DNA from: Actinophytocola algeriensis
Lineage (GTDB): Bacteria; Actinomycetota; Actinomycetes; Mycobacteriales; Pseudonocardiaceae
Length of the DNA: 64,000 nt
Reading direction: 5' to 3'
Assembly: GCF_014203735.1 (NCBI RefSeq)
Contig: NZ_JACHJQ010000008.1
Span: forward strand, 1-64,000
The position numbers and the translations under genes are program-made. The notes beneath the pieces were generated by a model. The model was not told the origin of the DNA and ran no database searches. It saw nothing but the letters and a program-made list of their open reading frames with translations. Shown piece after piece: positions 47,701-64,000 of this stretch (position 1 is the stretch's first letter; each line of letters begins with the position of its first letter).

Positions 47701-50700
47701 GAACCGGACGCCCGCGTCGCGACAGCGCCACCGGCTGGGCCGGTCGCCGACGAGCCGGTGGCGATCGTCGCGATGGCCTGCCGTTACCCGGGCGGCGTCC
47801 GCACACCGGAGGACCTGTGGCGGCTGGTGGCCGACGGTGTGGACGCGATCACGCCATTCCCCGACAACCGTGACTGGGACCTGACCGCCCTGTTCGACGC
47901 CGATCCCGACGCGGCGGGCACCTCCCACACGCGGCACGGAGGTTTCCTGCCCGACGCGGGAGAGTTCGATCCGGCCTTCTTCGGCATCTCGCCCGGCGAG
48001 GCTCTGGTGATGGACCCGCAGCAGCGACTGTTGCTGGAGGTGTCGTGGGAGGCGTGCGAGCGGGCGGGTATCGATCCGCTCTCGTTGGCGGGCACCCGCA
48101 CCGGGGTGTTCACCGGTCTGATGCACCACGACTACGCGGAGCGGTTCAGCGGGGTGTCCCCGGAGCTGCACGGCTATCTGGGCACGGCCGCGGCGGGCAG
48201 CGTCGCTTCGGGCCGGGTGGCGTACGCGCTGGGCCTCGAGGGGCCCGCGGTGACCGTGGACACGGCGTGTTCGTCGTCGTTGGTTGCGTTGCACTGGGCG
48301 GCTCAGGCGTTGCGGCAGGGTGAGTGCGATCTTGCGCTGGCCGGCGGTGTGGCACTCATGGCCTCCCCCCAGGTGTTCATCGACTTCTCCCGCCAGCGCG
48401 CGCTGTCCGCCGACGGACGATGCCGTGCGTTCGGTGCGGACGCGGACGGCACCGGTTGGTCGGAGGGCGTCGGGGTCGTCCTGGTGGAGCGGCTGTCGGA
48501 CGCCGTGCGCAATGGGCGTCGGATCTTGGCGGTGGTGCGTGGTAGTGCGGTGAACTCGGACGGTGCGTCGAACGGGTTGACGGCACCGAATGGTCCGTCG
48601 CAGCGGCGGGTGATCCGGCAGGCGTTGGCCAGTGCCGGGTTGTCCCCATCGGATGTCGATGTGGTGGAGGCGCATGGCACGGGGACGACGTTGGGTGATC
48701 CGATCGAGGCACAGGCGTTGCTGGCCACCTACGGCCAGGACCGCGCGCGGCCGGTGTTGCTGGGTTCGTTGAAGTCGAACATCGGGCACACGCAGGCTGC
48801 CGCCGGCATTGGCGGCGTCATCAAGATGGTGATGGCCCTGCGTCACCGTGTGGTGCCCAAGACCTTGCACGCGGCTGAACCGTCGCCGCACGTGGACTGG
48901 TCGTCGGGTGCCGTCGAGCTGGTGGCGGAGAACGTGGACTGGCCGTCGGTGGACAGAGCGCGCCGGTTTGGCGTGTCGTCGTTCGGGATCAGTGGGACGA
49001 ACGCGCACGTGATCGTCGAGGAGGCGCCCACGTCCCCGCTGCCGTTGCCTGCCACCGACGTGGTGGTTCCGGCGGTGGTGCCGTGGGTGGTGTCGGCGAA
49101 GTCGGAGGCGGCGCTGGACGGGCAGCTGGCACGGCTGCGTTCCTTTGTGGACACTGCGGAGCCGTCGCCGGTCGATGTGGGTTGGTCGTTGCTGGATCGA
49201 TCCGTGTTCGCGCATCGGGCAGTTTTGCTGGCGTCGGCGGATGGTGTGGTCGAGGCGGCGCGCGGAGTGGCTGCGGGCGGCGGGCTGGGAATGTTGTTCC
49301 CGGGTCAGGGCGCGCAGCGAGCAGGGATGGGCCGCGAGTTGCATGCGCGGTTCCCGGTGTTCGCGCGGTCGTTCGACGAGGTGGTGGACCGGTTCGATGG
49401 TCTGCGGGCGGTGATGTGGGGTCAGGATGCCGCGTTGCTGGACCGGACGGAGTGGGCGCAGCCCGCGTTGTTCGCGCTCGAGGTCGCCCTCTATCACCTC
49501 GTCGAGTCGTGTGGTGTCGTGCCGGACTACGTGGCCGGGCACTCGATCGGTGAGATCGGCGCCGCCCATGTGGCAGGTGTGTTGTCCCTGCCGGACGCGT
49601 GTGTGCTGGTCGCGGCGCGGGCGAGGTTGATGCAGGCACTGCCCCCGGGAGGGGCGATGGTCGCCCTCCAGGCCACCGAGGCCGAGGTGCTGCCGCTCCT
49701 GACCGAAGGGGTCGCGATCGCGGCGGTCAACGGACCGCACTCGGTTGTGGTGTCCGGTGTGGAGGACGAGGTCGCGGCGGTCGTCGCACGGTTGGGTGGA
49801 CGCAGGGCGTCCCGGCTACGGGTGTCCCATGCGTTCCACTCGCCGTTGGTGACCCCGATGCTGGACGAGTTCCGTGCTGTGGTGTCGGAGTTGTCGTTCG
49901 CTCAGCCGCGAATTCCGTTGGTGTCGAACGTGACCGGTGCGGTATCGGATCCCGGCCTGGTCGCTTCGCCCGGGTACTGGGTGCGGCACGCGCGCGAGGC
50001 AGTGCGGTTCGCGGACGGTGTGACCGCGATGGTCGACGGTGGCGTGACCGCACTGCTCGAGCTCGGCCCCGACGGTGTCCTGTCCGCCATGGCCACGCAG
50101 ACAGCACCGGAGGCGGTGGCGATCCCGGCGCTTCGCAAGGATCGCGGTGAGGAGGCGGCGTTGCTCGCCGCACTCGGCCAGCTCCATGTGGGAGGTTCGC
50201 CGGTCCGGTGGCAAGCGCTGTTCGACGGTACCTGCCCGGCCCGGGTCGATGTTCCGACGTATGCCTTCCAGCGAGACTGGTTCTGGTTGACATCCGGTGC
50301 TTCTGCCGCCGGTGACCTGCGCGCCGCGAGCCTGGCGGCCACCGGTCACCCGTTGCTGGGCGCCGCGGTGGAACTGGCCGCTGACGGCAGGAGCCTGTTC
50401 ACCTCCATCTTGTCGGTGCGGTCGCATCCCTGGCTCGCCGAACACACCGTGCGGGACCGGATCCTGGTGCCCGGCGCGGCGTTCGTCGAGCTGGCGATCC
50501 GTGCGGGCGACGAGGTCGGCTGCCCGACGGTCGCGGAGCTGACACTGCAGACCCCGCTGGTGCTGCCCGACGAGGGCGGCGTCCGACTGCAGCTGACGGT
50601 CGACGCACCGGATCGGGACGGCCGCCGCGGGTTCAGCGTCTTCGCCCAGGACGAGCGCGGCACGAGCGGGTGGACACGGCACGCCGTGGGAGTGCTGTCA

Positions 50701-53700
50701 CCGGAAACAGCTGCCGCCGGGTCCGGGCTCACGGAATGGCCGCCGCCCGGCGCGGAACTGGTCGAGGTGGCCGGGCTGTACGAGCGGCTGCGGGCCCAGG
50801 GCTACGGGTACGGTCCCCGCTTCCAGGGGCTGCGGGCGGCATGGCGACGCGGCGACGAGTTGTTCGCCGAGGTCGCCCTGCCGGAGAACACCGACACCAC
50901 CTCGTTCGGCATCCACCCCGCGCTGCTCGACGCGGCACTGCACATCACCCACCTCGGCAGCCCGGGCGCCGACCTCCGCCTGCCGTTCTCCTGGACCGGG
51001 GTGACCCTGACGGCCACCGCCGCCGCGGCGCTCCGGGTCCGCGTGACGAGCCTGGCCGAGGACACCGTGTCGATCCGGATGGCCGATCCGACCGGTGCGC
51101 CGGTGGCCTCGGTGACCTCCCTGGTCCTGCGGAACGGCACGGCGGAGCAGGTCCGCGGTGCGGGTACGGCGGTGCGGGCGGCCCTGCACGAGGTCGAGTG
51201 GACTCCGGTGACCACGACCGGCGACGTCGTGACCGGTTGGGCGGTCCTCGACACGCGACCCGGGACGGACGTCCGTGCCGCACTCGCCGCGATCGGCACG
51301 GCACCTGAGGTCGTCGTGGTGCACTGCGTGCCGCGCGAGGCAACCGACGCCGGTACCGCCAGGGACGTCACCGCCCACGCGCTCGACCTGATGCACGCGT
51401 GGCTGGCCGACGAGCGGTTCGGCTCATCCCGGCTCGTGTTCGTCACCCAGCGCGCGATGGCCACCGCACCGGACGACGACGTGCGGGACCTGCCGCACGC
51501 CGCGGTCTGGGGTCTGGTGCGCTCGGCACAGACAGAACACCCGAACCAGTTCGTCCTGGTCGATGCCGAGTCAGGTGCCGACCGAGCGCTCCTCGCCGCC
51601 GCCATCGGAAGCGGTGAGCCACAACTGGTGGTGCGGGACGGTGCGGTGCTGTCGCCTCGCCTGGTCGCCATGCGCCGCCCGGTGGCCGAGCCGGCGACCA
51701 TCGACCCGGACGGCACGGTGCTCGTCACCGGCGCCACCGGGGCACTCGGCCGGGTCGTCGCCCGGCATCTCGTGCACGCGCACGGCACCCGGCACCTACT
51801 GCTGACGAGCCGCAGGGGCGTCGCGGCCGATGGCGCCGAGGAACTGGTCGCCGAACTGGAGTCGCTTGGTGCCACCGTGGCACTGGTAACCTGTGACATC
51901 GCGGACCGCGCGGCACTGACGGCCGTTCTCGCGACCGTGTCGCCCCAGCACCCGCTCACCGCCGTGGTGCACAGCGCGGGTGTCCTCGACGACGGCGTGC
52001 TCGAGGCACAGACCCCGGAGCGCCTGACCACGGTCATGCGTCCCAAGGTCGACGCCGCGCTCAACCTGCACGAGCTGACCCGCGACAGCCGGCTCGACGC
52101 CTTCGTCCTGTTCTCGTCCGTCGCGGGCACCCTGGGCGGCGCGGGCCAGGCCGGCTACGCGGCCGCCAACGTCTTCCTCGACGCGCTGGCACACCACCGG
52201 CGTGCCGCCGGTCTACCCGCGACCTCGGTGGCGTGGGGCCCGTGGGCGGACGGCGGCATGGCAGGCGGGCTCGACGACGTCGACCGCCTGCGGATGCGGC
52301 GTTCGGGTCTGACCGAACTGTCCATAGCGGACGGTGTGACGCTGTTCGACGCGGCCCTGGTGTGCGACCGCGCCGCAGTGGTCGCGGCGCGGCTGGACAC
52401 CGCGTCGATCCGCGCCGACGCCGGGAAGGTGCCGACGATGTTGGGCGGCGTGGTGGGCACGCCCGCACGCCGTGTCGCGAACGCGGAAGCGGCGGAAGAG
52501 TCCGTGTCGGCGCGGCGCGTACTCGCGTTGCCGTCGAAGGAGCAGCCCGCGGCCATGCGGGCGCTGGTCGCGGCCGAGGTGGCGACCGTACTGGGGCGTA
52601 ACGGCATCGCGCAGGCCGAGACCGAGCTGTCGTTCCGCGACCTCGGGTTCGACTCGCTCACCGCCGTCGAACTGCGCCACCGGCTCGCCGCGGTAACCGG
52701 CCTCCGGCTGTCGGCGGCGGTGGCCTTCGACCACCCGAACCTCGTCGCGCTGGCGGACCACCTGCACACCGAGTTGCTCGGCAGCCCCGCGCGGGCACAA
52801 CCGGCCGGCGTCACCACGCCGCAGGCCGAACCGATCGCGATCGTGGCGATGAGCTGCCGTTACCCGGGCGGGATCGACTCGCCGGAGGACCTGTGGCGCC
52901 TCGTGTCCGATGGCGCCGACGTCACCTCCGAGTTCCCTGACCGCGGCTGGGACCTGTCCGCGTTGTTCGACCCGGACCAGGAACGGCCTGGCACGTCGCA
53001 CACCCGGCGCGGCGGCTTCCTGCGTGCACCGGGGGAGTTCGACGCGGCCTTCTTCGGCATGGGGCCACGGGAGGCAGTGGCCGCGGATCCGCAACAGCGG
53101 TTGCTGCTGGAGGTGTCGTGGGAGGTGCTCGAGCGGGCGGGCATCGACCCCGCGTCCCTGCGGGGAAGCCGGACCGGTGTGTTCGCCGGTGTGATGCACC
53201 ACGACTACGCGTCTCGCCTCGGGAAGGTCCCCCCGGACCTGGAGGGCTACCTGGGCATCGGGAACGCGGGCAGCGTCGCCTCGGGCCGGGTGGCCTACAC
53301 GTTCGGGTTCGAGGGTCCGGCACTCACCGTCGACACGGCGTGTTCGTCGTCGCTGGTGGCGTTGCACCTGGCGGCTCAGGCGTTGCGGCAGGGTGAGTGC
53401 GATCTCGCGCTGGCCGGCGGTGCGACTGTGATGGCCTCACCGGAGACGTTCGTCGAGTTCTCCCGCCAGCGCGCGCTGTCCCCGGACGGACAGTGCCGAG
53501 CCTTCGCCGACGCCGCGAACGGCGTGGGCTGGTCCGAGGGCGTCGGGATCGTCCTGGTGGAGCGGCTGTCGGACGCCGTGCGTAACGGGCGCCGGATCCT
53601 TGCGGTCATGCACGGCAGCGCGGTGAACTCGGACGGCGCGTCGAACGGGTTGACGGCGCCGAACGGTCCGTCGCAGCAGCGGGTGATCCGGCAGGCGCTG

Positions 53701-56700
53701 GCAAGCGCCGGGTTGTCCCCATCGGATGTCGATGTGGTGGAGGCGCATGGCACCGGGACCACCTTGGGTGATCCGATCGAGGCACAGGCATTGCTGGCCA
53801 CCTACGGCCAGAACCGCGCGTGGCCGTTGTTGCTGGGTTCGGTCAAGTCCAACCTGGGGCACACGCAGGCGGCCGCAGGTGTCGCCGGGTTGATCAAGAT
53901 GGTGATGGCCCTGCACCACGGCGTCGTGCCGAAAACCCTGCACGTGGACGCGCCGTCGTCTCGTGTGGACTGGTCGTCGGGTGCCGTGGAGCTGGTGGCG
54001 GAGAACGTCGACTGGCCGTCGGTGGGCAGGCCGCGCCGGTTCGGGGTGTCGTCGTTCGGGATCAGCGGGACGAACGCGCACGTGATCGTCGAGGAGGCGC
54101 CCGCTACCGCCGACGAGCCCGCTGTGACGGGCCCGCGGGCCGCCGTGGTGCCCTGGGTCGTGTCGGCGAAGTCGGAGGCGGCGCTGGACGGGCAGCTGGC
54201 ACGACTGCGTTCCTTTGTGGACAGTACGGAGCCGTCGCGGGTCGATGTGGGTTGGTCGTTGCTGGATCGTTCTGTGTTCGCGTATCGGGCGGTGTTGCTG
54301 GCGTCGGCGGGCGGTGTGGTCGAGGCGGCGCGCGGCGTCGCCGGGGACAGCGGGCTGGGCGTGCTGTTCCCGGGGCAGGGTGTGCAGCGGTTGGGAATGG
54401 GGCGCGAGCTGTGCGCGCGGTTCCCGGTGTTCGCGCGGGCGTTCGACGAGGTGGTAAACCGGTTCGAGGGTCTGCGGACGGTGATGTGGGGTCAGGACGG
54501 CGAGTTGCTGGACCGGACGGAGTGGGCGCAGCCCGCGTTGTTCGCGCTCGAGGTGGCGTTGTTCCGGCTGGTCGAGTCACTGAGTGTGGTGCCGGAGTAT
54601 GTGGCTGGGCATTCGGTAGGTGAGATCGCGGCCGCGCACGTGGCGGGTGTGCTGACTCTCGACGATGCGTGTGTGCTGGTCGCGGCGCGGGCGAGGTTGA
54701 TGCAGGCGTTGCCGTCGGGCGGCGCGATGGTGGCGGTGCGCGCCACCGAGGCCGAGGTGCTGCCGCTGTTGACCGAAGGCGCTTCGATCGCGGCGGTCAA
54801 CGGGCCGGATTCGGTTGTGGTGTCCGGCGTGGAGGACGAGGTCGCGGCGGTCGTTACGCGCCTGGCAGCGCGGACGTCGTCCCGGTTGCGGGTCTCGCAC
54901 GCGTTCCACTCCCCGTTGATGGAACCGATGCTGGACGAGTTCCGCGCTGTGGTGTCTGGGTTGTCGTTCGCTCCGCCGCGAATTCCGCTGGTGTCGGCCA
55001 TGACGGGTGCGGTCGCGGCCCCCGAGCTGGTGTGTTCACCCGGGTACTGGGTGCGGCAGGTGCGTGAGACCGTCCGGTTCGGCGACGCTGTGATCACCAT
55101 GGTCACGGCTGGCGTCACCACGCTCCTGGAGCTCGGACCGAACGGAACCCTGTCGGGGACGGCGGCTGAGTCGGCGCCCCAAGCACTCGCGGTGCCGACC
55201 CTTCGCAAGGACTGGGACGAGGAGACCGCTGCGCTGACCGCACTGGCCCGCCTCCACGCCACCGGTGTGCCCATTGACTGGCGCGCGGTGTTCGACGGGG
55301 CGGCGGCCTGCCGGATCGACCTGCCCACCTACGCCTTCCAACGCGAACCGTACTGGCTGGCGCCCGAGCAGACGGGTACCGGTGACGTGCGCTCGGCGGG
55401 GCTGGACGCCACCGGTCATGCCCTGCTCGGCGCCGGTGTGTCACTGGCCGCGTCGGACGGCCACCTGTTCACCGCCCGGCTGTCCACCGGCACCCAGCCC
55501 TGGCTGGTGGACCACCGGGTCGGCGGCACCGTCGTCCTGCCGGGCGCGGCCATCGTGGAATGCGCCCTGCGGGCGGGTGCCGAGGTCGGCAGCACGACGC
55601 TGACCGAGCTCACCACCGTGTCCCCGGTCGCCCTGCCGGAGACCGGGACGCTCCAGCTCCAGTTCTCGATCGATGCTCCTGACCAGGACGGTGCGCGGAA
55701 GCTGGTCGTGCACGCTCGTGCCGACGCTGTCGCGGACTGGACCACGCATGCCACAGGTGTGCTCGGGACACCTCCGGTCGACGAGGTCGAGAACCTCCGG
55801 GACTGGCCGCCGCCGGGAAGTGACCCGGTCGACGTCGGCGCCCTCTACGAACGCCTCGCCGAGGGCGGGCTGGAGTACGGGCCGGCGTTCCAGGGCATTC
55901 GGGCGGCGTGGCGGCGCGGCCAGGAGGTGTTCACCGAGATCGAATCCGGCGCCGCGCTCAGCACCGCCGGGTTCGGGCTGCACCCCGCGCTGTTCGACGC
56001 GGCCGTGCACTCCGCCGCCCTGGCCGGGGATCCGGCCCAGCCCAAGGTGCCCTTCTCCTGGCACGGCGTCAACCTGCGGGGTGTCGTGACCCCGACGTTG
56101 CGAACGCGCGTCACTCCTCAGGGGACGGACACGGTCGCGATCCTGGTGGCCGACGACGAGGGAGAACCGGTCGCTACCGTCGACTCGCTCCTGCTACGTC
56201 GCCCGACAGGCATGGGCACAGCCGTAGGTGATGGTCTCTATCGTCCGGTCTGGACGGAGATCGTGGCCGCCGGTGCCGGCCAGGCAGGCGGCGACTGGGC
56301 GGCGGTGGGTGGCGCGGCCAAGCTCCTGGGCCCCGGCGCGGACTGTTTCGACGACCTGCCCCGGCTCATCGCCGCCGTGGACGCGGGCGCATCCGTCCCG
56401 GCGCTCGTGTTCGCATCGATCAGCGCCCGGCCCGGTCTCGAGTTGGCGGTGGCGGCCCGCGTCGCCACCGCCGAGGTGCTCGAACTGGTACAGACCTGGC
56501 TCAGCGACAGGCGCTTCGGGGACACCCGACTGGTGTTGCTCACCCACGGCGCGGTCTCGAACCCGGCCGATCCCGGAAGTGTCGCCGTCGCGGCGGCGCG
56601 CGGGCTCGTGCGGTCGGCGCAGGCAGAACACCCGGGCCGGTTCCTGTTGCTCGACCTCGACGGCGCCACGCCCGCCAGAGAGCTGCTGGCGCGGGTCGTC

Positions 56701-58050
56701 GCGCTCGACGAGCCGCAGGTCGCGCTCCGGGACGGAGTCGTGCTCGCCCAGCGTCTCGTCAGGGCACCGTCATCCGGGCAGGCACCGGACTGGGGCGAGA
56801 CCGTGCTGATCACCGGCGGCACCGGGACACTGGGCAGCCTCGTCGCCCGGTGGCTCGTCACGGCGCACGGCGTCCGGCGCATCGTCCTGGCCGGCCGCCG
56901 GGGCCTCGCCGCGCCCGGCGCCGACCGGCTCGTCGCCGAGCTGGTGGACCTGGGCGCCGACACGGTCGCCGTCGCTGTCGACCTCGCCGACCGCACCGCC
57001 GTGGCGGCGCTGCTTGCCGACCACCCCGGGGCCACGGTCGTGCACACCGCGGGGGTGCTGGCCGACGGTCTCATCGAGTCACTGACCCCGGCCGACATCG
57101 ACACCGTCTTCGGACCGAAGGTCGATGCCGCCGTACACCTGCATGAGCTCGCCCGGGGTGCGTTCGTGATGTTCTCGTCCATCGCCGGGGTGCTCGGCAC
57201 AGCCGGTCAGGGCAACTACGCCGCGGCGAACGCGTTCCTGGACGCGTTGGCCGAGCACCGCTCCGCGACCGCACTGCCTGCGACGTCCGTCGCGTGGGGC
57301 CTGTGGGAGGAGGCCAGCGGGATGACCGGAGAGCTGGCCGGCCAGGACCGTCGCCGGATGGCCTCGGCGGGTGTGCTCCCCATGCCGACCGCGCAGGCCC
57401 TCGCCCTGCTCGACGCCGCCGTGGCCGCCGATGAGCCCACGCCTGCCGCGGTCCGTCTCCACCGGGACACGCTCCGTACCAACGCCGACGAGGGTCGGCT
57501 GCCCGCGCAGCTACGTGGACTGGTCCCGCCGATATGGCGCCGGGCCGCGGCTTCGGGCGCCGGAGCGCAGGATCTCGTGCGGCGGGTTCGCGACCTGCCC
57601 GCGGCGCAGCGCGAGCAGGTGGTCGTGTCGGCCGTCCGCGCGGAGGCGGCCGCGGTGCTCGGACACGCCGGGGCGGATGCGGTCCGGCCCGGCAAGGACT
57701 TCAAGGAACTCGGCTTCGACTCGCTCGCCGCGGTCGAACTGCGGAACCGGCTCGGCGCGATCACCGGCCTGCGGCTGCCCGCCAGCCTTGTCTTCGACCA
57801 TCCGAACCCACAGGCGCTCGCGGTGTTCCTCCTGGAGGAACTGGCTCCGGACCGTTCCCAGGACCCGGAGGCCGACCTCCGGGAGCTGCTCGTGAGCATC
57901 CCACTGGAACGGTTGCGTGGCTCCGGGTTGCTCGCCGACCTGCTGGCGCTCGCAGGCGCGCCCGCGACCGCCACCTCCCGCGACGACGACCGGATCGACT
58001 CCATGGACGCAGAGGACCTGGTCACCCTGGTCCTCGGTCGCGAGTCCTGA
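44737..58050 (+). CDS. modular PKS-C: loading A-(KR)-ACP, then two KS-AT-DH-KR-ACP modules
   Basis: 4437 residues. It starts as aryl-acid loading proteins do ([20 protein letters not shown]). A is at about 10-505 ([21 protein letters not shown]). A dead KR-like domain at about 525-880 lacks the GxGxxG pattern and the catalytic Tyr. ACP0 Ser is 946 (LGLTSITAV). Module 1: KS from 1006 (Cys 1178), AT with GHSIGE/HAFH (malonyl), DH from 1871 with [14 protein letters not shown] (Asp 1907 for Gly), KR with LDDG, ACP near 2637. Module 2: KS from 2698 (Cys 2869), AT with GHSVGE/HAFH (malonyl), DH with complete [14 protein letters not shown], active KR, ACP near 4326. The tail is [20 protein letters not shown] 44737 follows AGAGGG; GTG 44704 is possible. 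The likely starter is 3-hydroxybenzoate from the adjacent fusion enzyme. Confidence 0.92.
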   Translation: MLRADLIRPLPELLRAHAEQRGEKIAFSDGRRDVSYAALEQRTGWLAGQLAALGLARGDRAAMCLGNSVEMVESYLALARAGAIGVPVNPRTSDAELNHLIEDSQARLVITDPARLEQVAPVLARRPGTVLVVTGDVVAPDAISYEAVAGTDPGTPARDDLGLDDPAFMLYTSGTTGRPKGVLSTTRNSLWTIAACYAPILGLCADDRVLWPLPLSHCLGHHLGVLGVTAVGASAHLMAGFSAGEALELLGERPFTFLAAVPAMYHQLVLAARERDEVRTTLRRCLTAGAVAPESLRAAVRDTLGVALLDSYGTTETCGPITTNWPDGDRVPGSCGPPLPGLRVRVVDPKTGVDVPTGEEGEVWVQGPNMMLGYYDGADGTVEPPAGGWHRTGDLAHRDGAGHLTITGRIKELIIRGGENIHPGEVEEVLLGVPGVLDAAVAGKPHEVLGQVPIALVVPGPDGLDPDRLFAVCRERLSYHKVPAEVHVTAQVPRTPSGKIIRGELPGLPRRLLATGSGTHESLFRLEWTPLRDTGDAPESLDWAVLGAEHSSGSVASHPDPWASYDQARSWLADRDHDGTVLVVVTRDAVDGVFQAAHHDGHQLRQQAWTRLRSLQFDHPGRLVLVDIDSATIPRARLAALVASGEPRLLVRDGITLTPRLGKARMPGRNNPRIGPDAAVVLTGASSVVGAAVAGQLVTGYGVRRLLLVGAVTDGVREQARTLTELGADVRVVPGELTDGRTAAAVDTEAAGPIGAVVHVAGTGEPTTVDDLRAVYEMAGGTELPVLVVISALSSTLGAAEPERVAAAASAAALVRRHLDRGGAGTHLATVRWEDGSDDAIPVRDGLALFDAALAADDACLFALGAANAESAPMLPRTTEDESVRWTTADESVRVELARRLAGMAESERDADIMGRVRAAVADVLGDAAPEGLDVARAFRELGLTSITAVRLRNRLAEATGLPLPATVAFDYPTPAALAHHLRRRLTGEPDARVATAPPAGPVADEPVAIVAMACRYPGGVRTPEDLWRLVADGVDAITPFPDNRDWDLTALFDADPDAAGTSHTRHGGFLPDAGEFDPAFFGISPGEALVMDPQQRLLLEVSWEACERAGIDPLSLAGTRTGVFTGLMHHDYAERFSGVSPELHGYLGTAAAGSVASGRVAYALGLEGPAVTVDTACSSSLVALHWAAQALRQGECDLALAGGVALMASPQVFIDFSRQRALSADGRCRAFGADADGTGWSEGVGVVLVERLSDAVRNGRRILAVVRGSAVNSDGASNGLTAPNGPSQRRVIRQALASAGLSPSDVDVVEAHGTGTTLGDPIEAQALLATYGQDRARPVLLGSLKSNIGHTQAAAGIGGVIKMVMALRHRVVPKTLHAAEPSPHVDWSSGAVELVAENVDWPSVDRARRFGVSSFGISGTNAHVIVEEAPTSPLPLPATDVVVPAVVPWVVSAKSEAALDGQLARLRSFVDTAEPSPVDVGWSLLDRSVFAHRAVLLASADGVVEAARGVAAGGGLGMLFPGQGAQRAGMGRELHARFPVFARSFDEVVDRFDGLRAVMWGQDAALLDRTEWAQPALFALEVALYHLVESCGVVPDYVAGHSIGEIGAAHVAGVLSLPDACVLVAARARLMQALPPGGAMVALQATEAEVLPLLTEGVAIAAVNGPHSVVVSGVEDEVAAVVARLGGRRASRLRVSHAFHSPLVTPMLDEFRAVVSELSFAQPRIPLVSNVTGAVSDPGLVASPGYWVRHAREAVRFADGVTAMVDGGVTALLELGPDGVLSAMATQTAPEAVAIPALRKDRGEEAALLAALGQLHVGGSPVRWQALFDGTCPARVDVPTYAFQRDWFWLTSGASAAGDLRAASLAATGHPLLGAAVELAADGRSLFTSILSVRSHPWLAEHTVRDRILVPGAAFVELAIRAGDEVGCPTVAELTLQTPLVLPDEGGVRLQLTVDAPDRDGRRGFSVFAQDERGTSGWTRHAVGVLSPETAAAGSGLTEWPPPGAELVEVAGLYERLRAQGYGYGPRFQGLRAAWRRGDELFAEVALPENTDTTSFGIHPALLDAALHITHLGSPGADLRLPFSWTGVTLTATAAAALRVRVTSLAEDTVSIRMADPTGAPVASVTSLVLRNGTAEQVRGAGTAVRAALHEVEWTPVTTTGDVVTGWAVLDTRPGTDVRAALAAIGTAPEVVVVHCVPREATDAGTARDVTAHALDLMHAWLADERFGSSRLVFVTQRAMATAPDDDVRDLPHAAVWGLVRSAQTEHPNQFVLVDAESGADRALLAAAIGSGEPQLVVRDGAVLSPRLVAMRRPVAEPATIDPDGTVLVTGATGALGRVVARHLVHAHGTRHLLLTSRRGVAADGAEELVAELESLGATVALVTCDIADRAALTAVLATVSPQHPLTAVVHSAGVLDDGVLEAQTPERLTTVMRPKVDAALNLHELTRDSRLDAFVLFSSVAGTLGGAGQAGYAAANVFLDALAHHRRAAGLPATSVAWGPWADGGMAGGLDDVDRLRMRRSGLTELSIADGVTLFDAALVCDRAAVVAARLDTASIRADAGKVPTMLGGVVGTPARRVANAEAAEESVSARRVLALPSKEQPAAMRALVAAEVATVLGRNGIAQAETELSFRDLGFDSLTAVELRHRLAAVTGLRLSAAVAFDHPNLVALADHLHTELLGSPARAQPAGVTTPQAEPIAIVAMSCRYPGGIDSPEDLWRLVSDGADVTSEFPDRGWDLSALFDPDQERPGTSHTRRGGFLRAPGEFDAAFFGMGPREAVAADPQQRLLLEVSWEVLERAGIDPASLRGSRTGVFAGVMHHDYASRLGKVPPDLEGYLGIGNAGSVASGRVAYTFGFEGPALTVDTACSSSLVALHLAAQALRQGECDLALAGGATVMASPETFVEFSRQRALSPDGQCRAFADAANGVGWSEGVGIVLVERLSDAVRNGRRILAVMHGSAVNSDGASNGLTAPNGPSQQRVIRQALASAGLSPSDVDVVEAHGTGTTLGDPIEAQALLATYGQNRAWPLLLGSVKSNLGHTQAAAGVAGLIKMVMALHHGVVPKTLHVDAPSSRVDWSSGAVELVAENVDWPSVGRPRRFGVSSFGISGTNAHVIVEEAPATADEPAVTGPRAAVVPWVVSAKSEAALDGQLARLRSFVDSTEPSRVDVGWSLLDRSVFAYRAVLLASAGGVVEAARGVAGDSGLGVLFPGQGVQRLGMGRELCARFPVFARAFDEVVNRFEGLRTVMWGQDGELLDRTEWAQPALFALEVALFRLVESLSVVPEYVAGHSVGEIAAAHVAGVLTLDDACVLVAARARLMQALPSGGAMVAVRATEAEVLPLLTEGASIAAVNGPDSVVVSGVEDEVAAVVTRLAARTSSRLRVSHAFHSPLMEPMLDEFRAVVSGLSFAPPRIPLVSAMTGAVAAPELVCSPGYWVRQVRETVRFGDAVITMVTAGVTTLLELGPNGTLSGTAAESAPQALAVPTLRKDWDEETAALTALARLHATGVPIDWRAVFDGAAACRIDLPTYAFQREPYWLAPEQTGTGDVRSAGLDATGHALLGAGVSLAASDGHLFTARLSTGTQPWLVDHRVGGTVVLPGAAIVECALRAGAEVGSTTLTELTTVSPVALPETGTLQLQFSIDAPDQDGARKLVVHARADAVADWTTHATGVLGTPPVDEVENLRDWPPPGSDPVDVGALYERLAEGGLEYGPAFQGIRAAWRRGQEVFTEIESGAALSTAGFGLHPALFDAAVHSAALAGDPAQPKVPFSWHGVNLRGVVTPTLRTRVTPQGTDTVAILVADDEGEPVATVDSLLLRRPTGMGTAVGDGLYRPVWTEIVAAGAGQAGGDWAAVGGAAKLLGPGADCFDDLPRLIAAVDAGASVPALVFASISARPGLELAVAARVATAEVLELVQTWLSDRRFGDTRLVLLTHGAVSNPADPGSVAVAAARGLVRSAQAEHPGRFLLLDLDGATPARELLARVVALDEPQVALRDGVVLAQRLVRAPSSGQAPDWGETVLITGGTGTLGSLVARWLVTAHGVRRIVLAGRRGLAAPGADRLVAELVDLGADTVAVAVDLADRTAVAALLADHPGATVVHTAGVLADGLIESLTPADIDTVFGPKVDAAVHLHELARGAFVMFSSIAGVLGTAGQGNYAAANAFLDALAEHRSATALPATSVAWGLWEEASGMTGELAGQDRRRMASAGVLPMPTAQALALLDAAVAADEPTPAAVRLHRDTLRTNADEGRLPAQLRGLVPPIWRRAAASGAGAQDLVRRVRDLPAAQREQVVVSAVRAEAAAVLGHAGADAVRPGKDFKELGFDSLAAVELRNRLGAITGLRLPASLVFDHPNPQALAVFLLEELAPDRSQDPEADLRELLVSIPLERLRGSGLLADLLALAGAPATATSRDDDRIDSMDAEDLVTLVLGRES
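47368..47421 (+). repeat. 27-bp near-perfect tandem duplication in the loading linker
   Basis: Two adjacent 27-base units (47368-47394 and 47395-47421) differ at about two positions. They encode TEDESVRWT and TADESVRVE, just before the loading ACP. The frame is kept. It looks like a recent slippage duplication in a linker. Confidence 0.85.
48260..49950 (+). repeat. intragenic repeat, KS-AT of module 1 (pairs with 53330-55015)
   Basis: Long stretches from the KS active-site Cys through the AT domain are nearly identical at the DNA level to the same part of module 2, for example the 'TACSSSL' region, the [20 protein letters not shown] region and the AT segment around [11 protein letters not shown]. 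Third positions here are less GC-rich than in neighbouring modules. This suggests recent duplication or gene conversion between modules 1 and 2. Confidence 0.8.
53330..55015 (+). repeat. intragenic repeat, KS-AT of module 2 (pairs with 48260-49950)
   Basis: Partner copy of the repeat in module 1. The DH-KR parts of the two modules are much less alike, so similarity drops after the AT domain. Both AT copies carry the malonyl HAFH signature. Confidence 0.8.
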
Positions 58051-58075
58051 CCGTCTCCGCCAGAGAGGACCAGAC

Positions 58076-63490
<5,415 letters not shown>

Positions 63491-63524
63491 CACTCCATCC
63501 CGGTGCACGAGGAGCGTGAACGCA

Positions 63525-64000
63525 GTGCGTGTCATCTTCACATCATTCGCCCTGGACGCCCATTTCCTTGGCCAGGTCCCACTGGCCTGGGCGCTGCGTT
63601 CGGCGGGGCACGAGGTGCGGGTTGTCAGCCAGCCCGCGCTGACCGAGACCATCACCGCGGCCGGGTTGACCGCCGTGCCGGTGGGGGACGACCACAACCT
63701 GCTCGACGCCCTCGCCACCGAGGAGGACGCGGACAACGCGACGGCGTGGGATGCCACCTACGATCTCGATCCTGCCCGGCCCGAGGTACACAGCTGGGAG
63801 TTCCTCCAGGCTTCGAACGCGCAGCTGACCACGAGGTTCTTCGCCCAGGTCAACAACGACCCGATGGTCGAGGGACTGGTGCGGTTCGCTCGCGCGTGGT
63901 GCCCGGACCTGGTGATCTGGGAACCGTTCACCGTCGCGGGGGCCCTCGCGGCGGAGGCCACGGGGGCGGCGCACGCCCGGCTGCTCTGGGGCGCGGACCT
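63525..64000 (+). CDS. macrolide-type (EryCIII/DesVII-like) glycosyltransferase, cut by window edge
   Basis: Only the first 158 residues are in the window. They read VRVIFTSFALDAHFLGQVPL, AWALRSAGHEVRVVSQPALT and TITAAGLTAVPVGDDHNLLD, the characteristic start of GT1-family GT-B enzymes that attach deoxysugars to polyketides (EryCIII, DesVII, TylM2). WCPDLVIWEPFTVAGALAAE follows, also typical. GTG 63525 is preferred because GGAG lies ten bases upstream; GTG 63516 is immediately adjacent to the site and less likely. Its position right after the last synthase gene implies that the polyketide is glycosylated, with TDP-sugar genes probably further right. Confidence 0.9.
   Translation, partial: MRVIFTSFALDAHFLGQVPLAWALRSAGHEVRVVSQPALTETITAAGLTAVPVGDDHNLLDALATEEDADNATAWDATYDLDPARPEVHSWEFLQASNAQLTTRFFAQVNNDPMVEGLVRFARAWCPDLVIWEPFTVAGALAAEATGAAHARLLWGAD

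Noticed and set aside
42448-49740. Minus-strand ORFs of about 1000 codons opposite the fusion gene and PKS-C
   Set aside because: Same mirror effect of third-position GC. No recognisable domains, and they run through strongly conserved plus-strand genes.

Overview
The window is high-GC actinomycete DNA with strong third-position GC. Many genes start with GTG or TTG behind good Shine-Dalgarno sites. The glucosyl-3-phosphoglycerate synthase gene and the gene style suggest a Pseudonocardiales-type actinobacterium (inference). From about 4.8 kb to the right edge it is one large biosynthetic gene cluster for a hybrid type I polyketide / nonribosomal peptide. The right edge cuts the last gene, so the cluster continues beyond the window.

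Left flank (1-4.8 kb): decayed accessory DNA. It holds a broken IS5-type transposase, a histidine-kinase stub, an intact aldo/keto reductase, two partial copies of a tyrosine integrase with a tRNA-3'-end-like att sequence, and a broken IS256-family element. This looks like the edge of the cluster.

Minus-strand operon (17.06 -> 4.79 kb): twelve genes, most overlapping by 4, 8 or 11 bases. In order they are class II aldolase, SagB-type flavin dehydrogenase, free-standing condensation enzyme, free-standing adenylating enzyme, carrier protein, DapB-like reductase, acyl-CoA dehydrogenase, luciferase-like flavin oxidoreductase, MFS exporter, GpgS-like glycosyltransferase, GT4 glycosyltransferase and a divergent GAPDH. 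The carrier-protein genes look like a route to an unidentified building block made on a PCP.

Plus-strand operon (17.3 -> 64 kb): SARP/NB-ARC regulator, class V PLP enzyme (cysteine-desulfurase-like), type II thioesterase, then the assembly line. The synthases are called PKS-A (21972), PKS/NRPS (27577), PKS-B (36895), PKS-C (44737) and PKS-D (58076) here. A small XRE regulator and a chorismatase / type II DAHP synthase fusion lie between them, and a macrolide-type glycosyltransferase starts at the right edge.

Reconstruction (inference): the fusion protein pulls E4P and PEP into the shikimate pathway and converts chorismate to 3-hydroxybenzoate. The adenylation domain of PKS-C loads this starter. 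Docking-domain types give the order PKS-C (load, M1, M2) -> PKS-D (M3) -> PKS-A (M4) -> PKS-B (M5) -> PKS/NRPS (M6 and an N-methylating, serine-type NRPS module). M1-M5 all carry DH and KR, so an aryl-polyene is expected, with methyl branches from M3 and M4. M6 has no reductive domain and would leave a beta-ketoamide on N-methylserine. No synthase ends in a thioesterase. The last domain is a condensation domain without its catalytic His, so release is unusual. I do not recognise the product.
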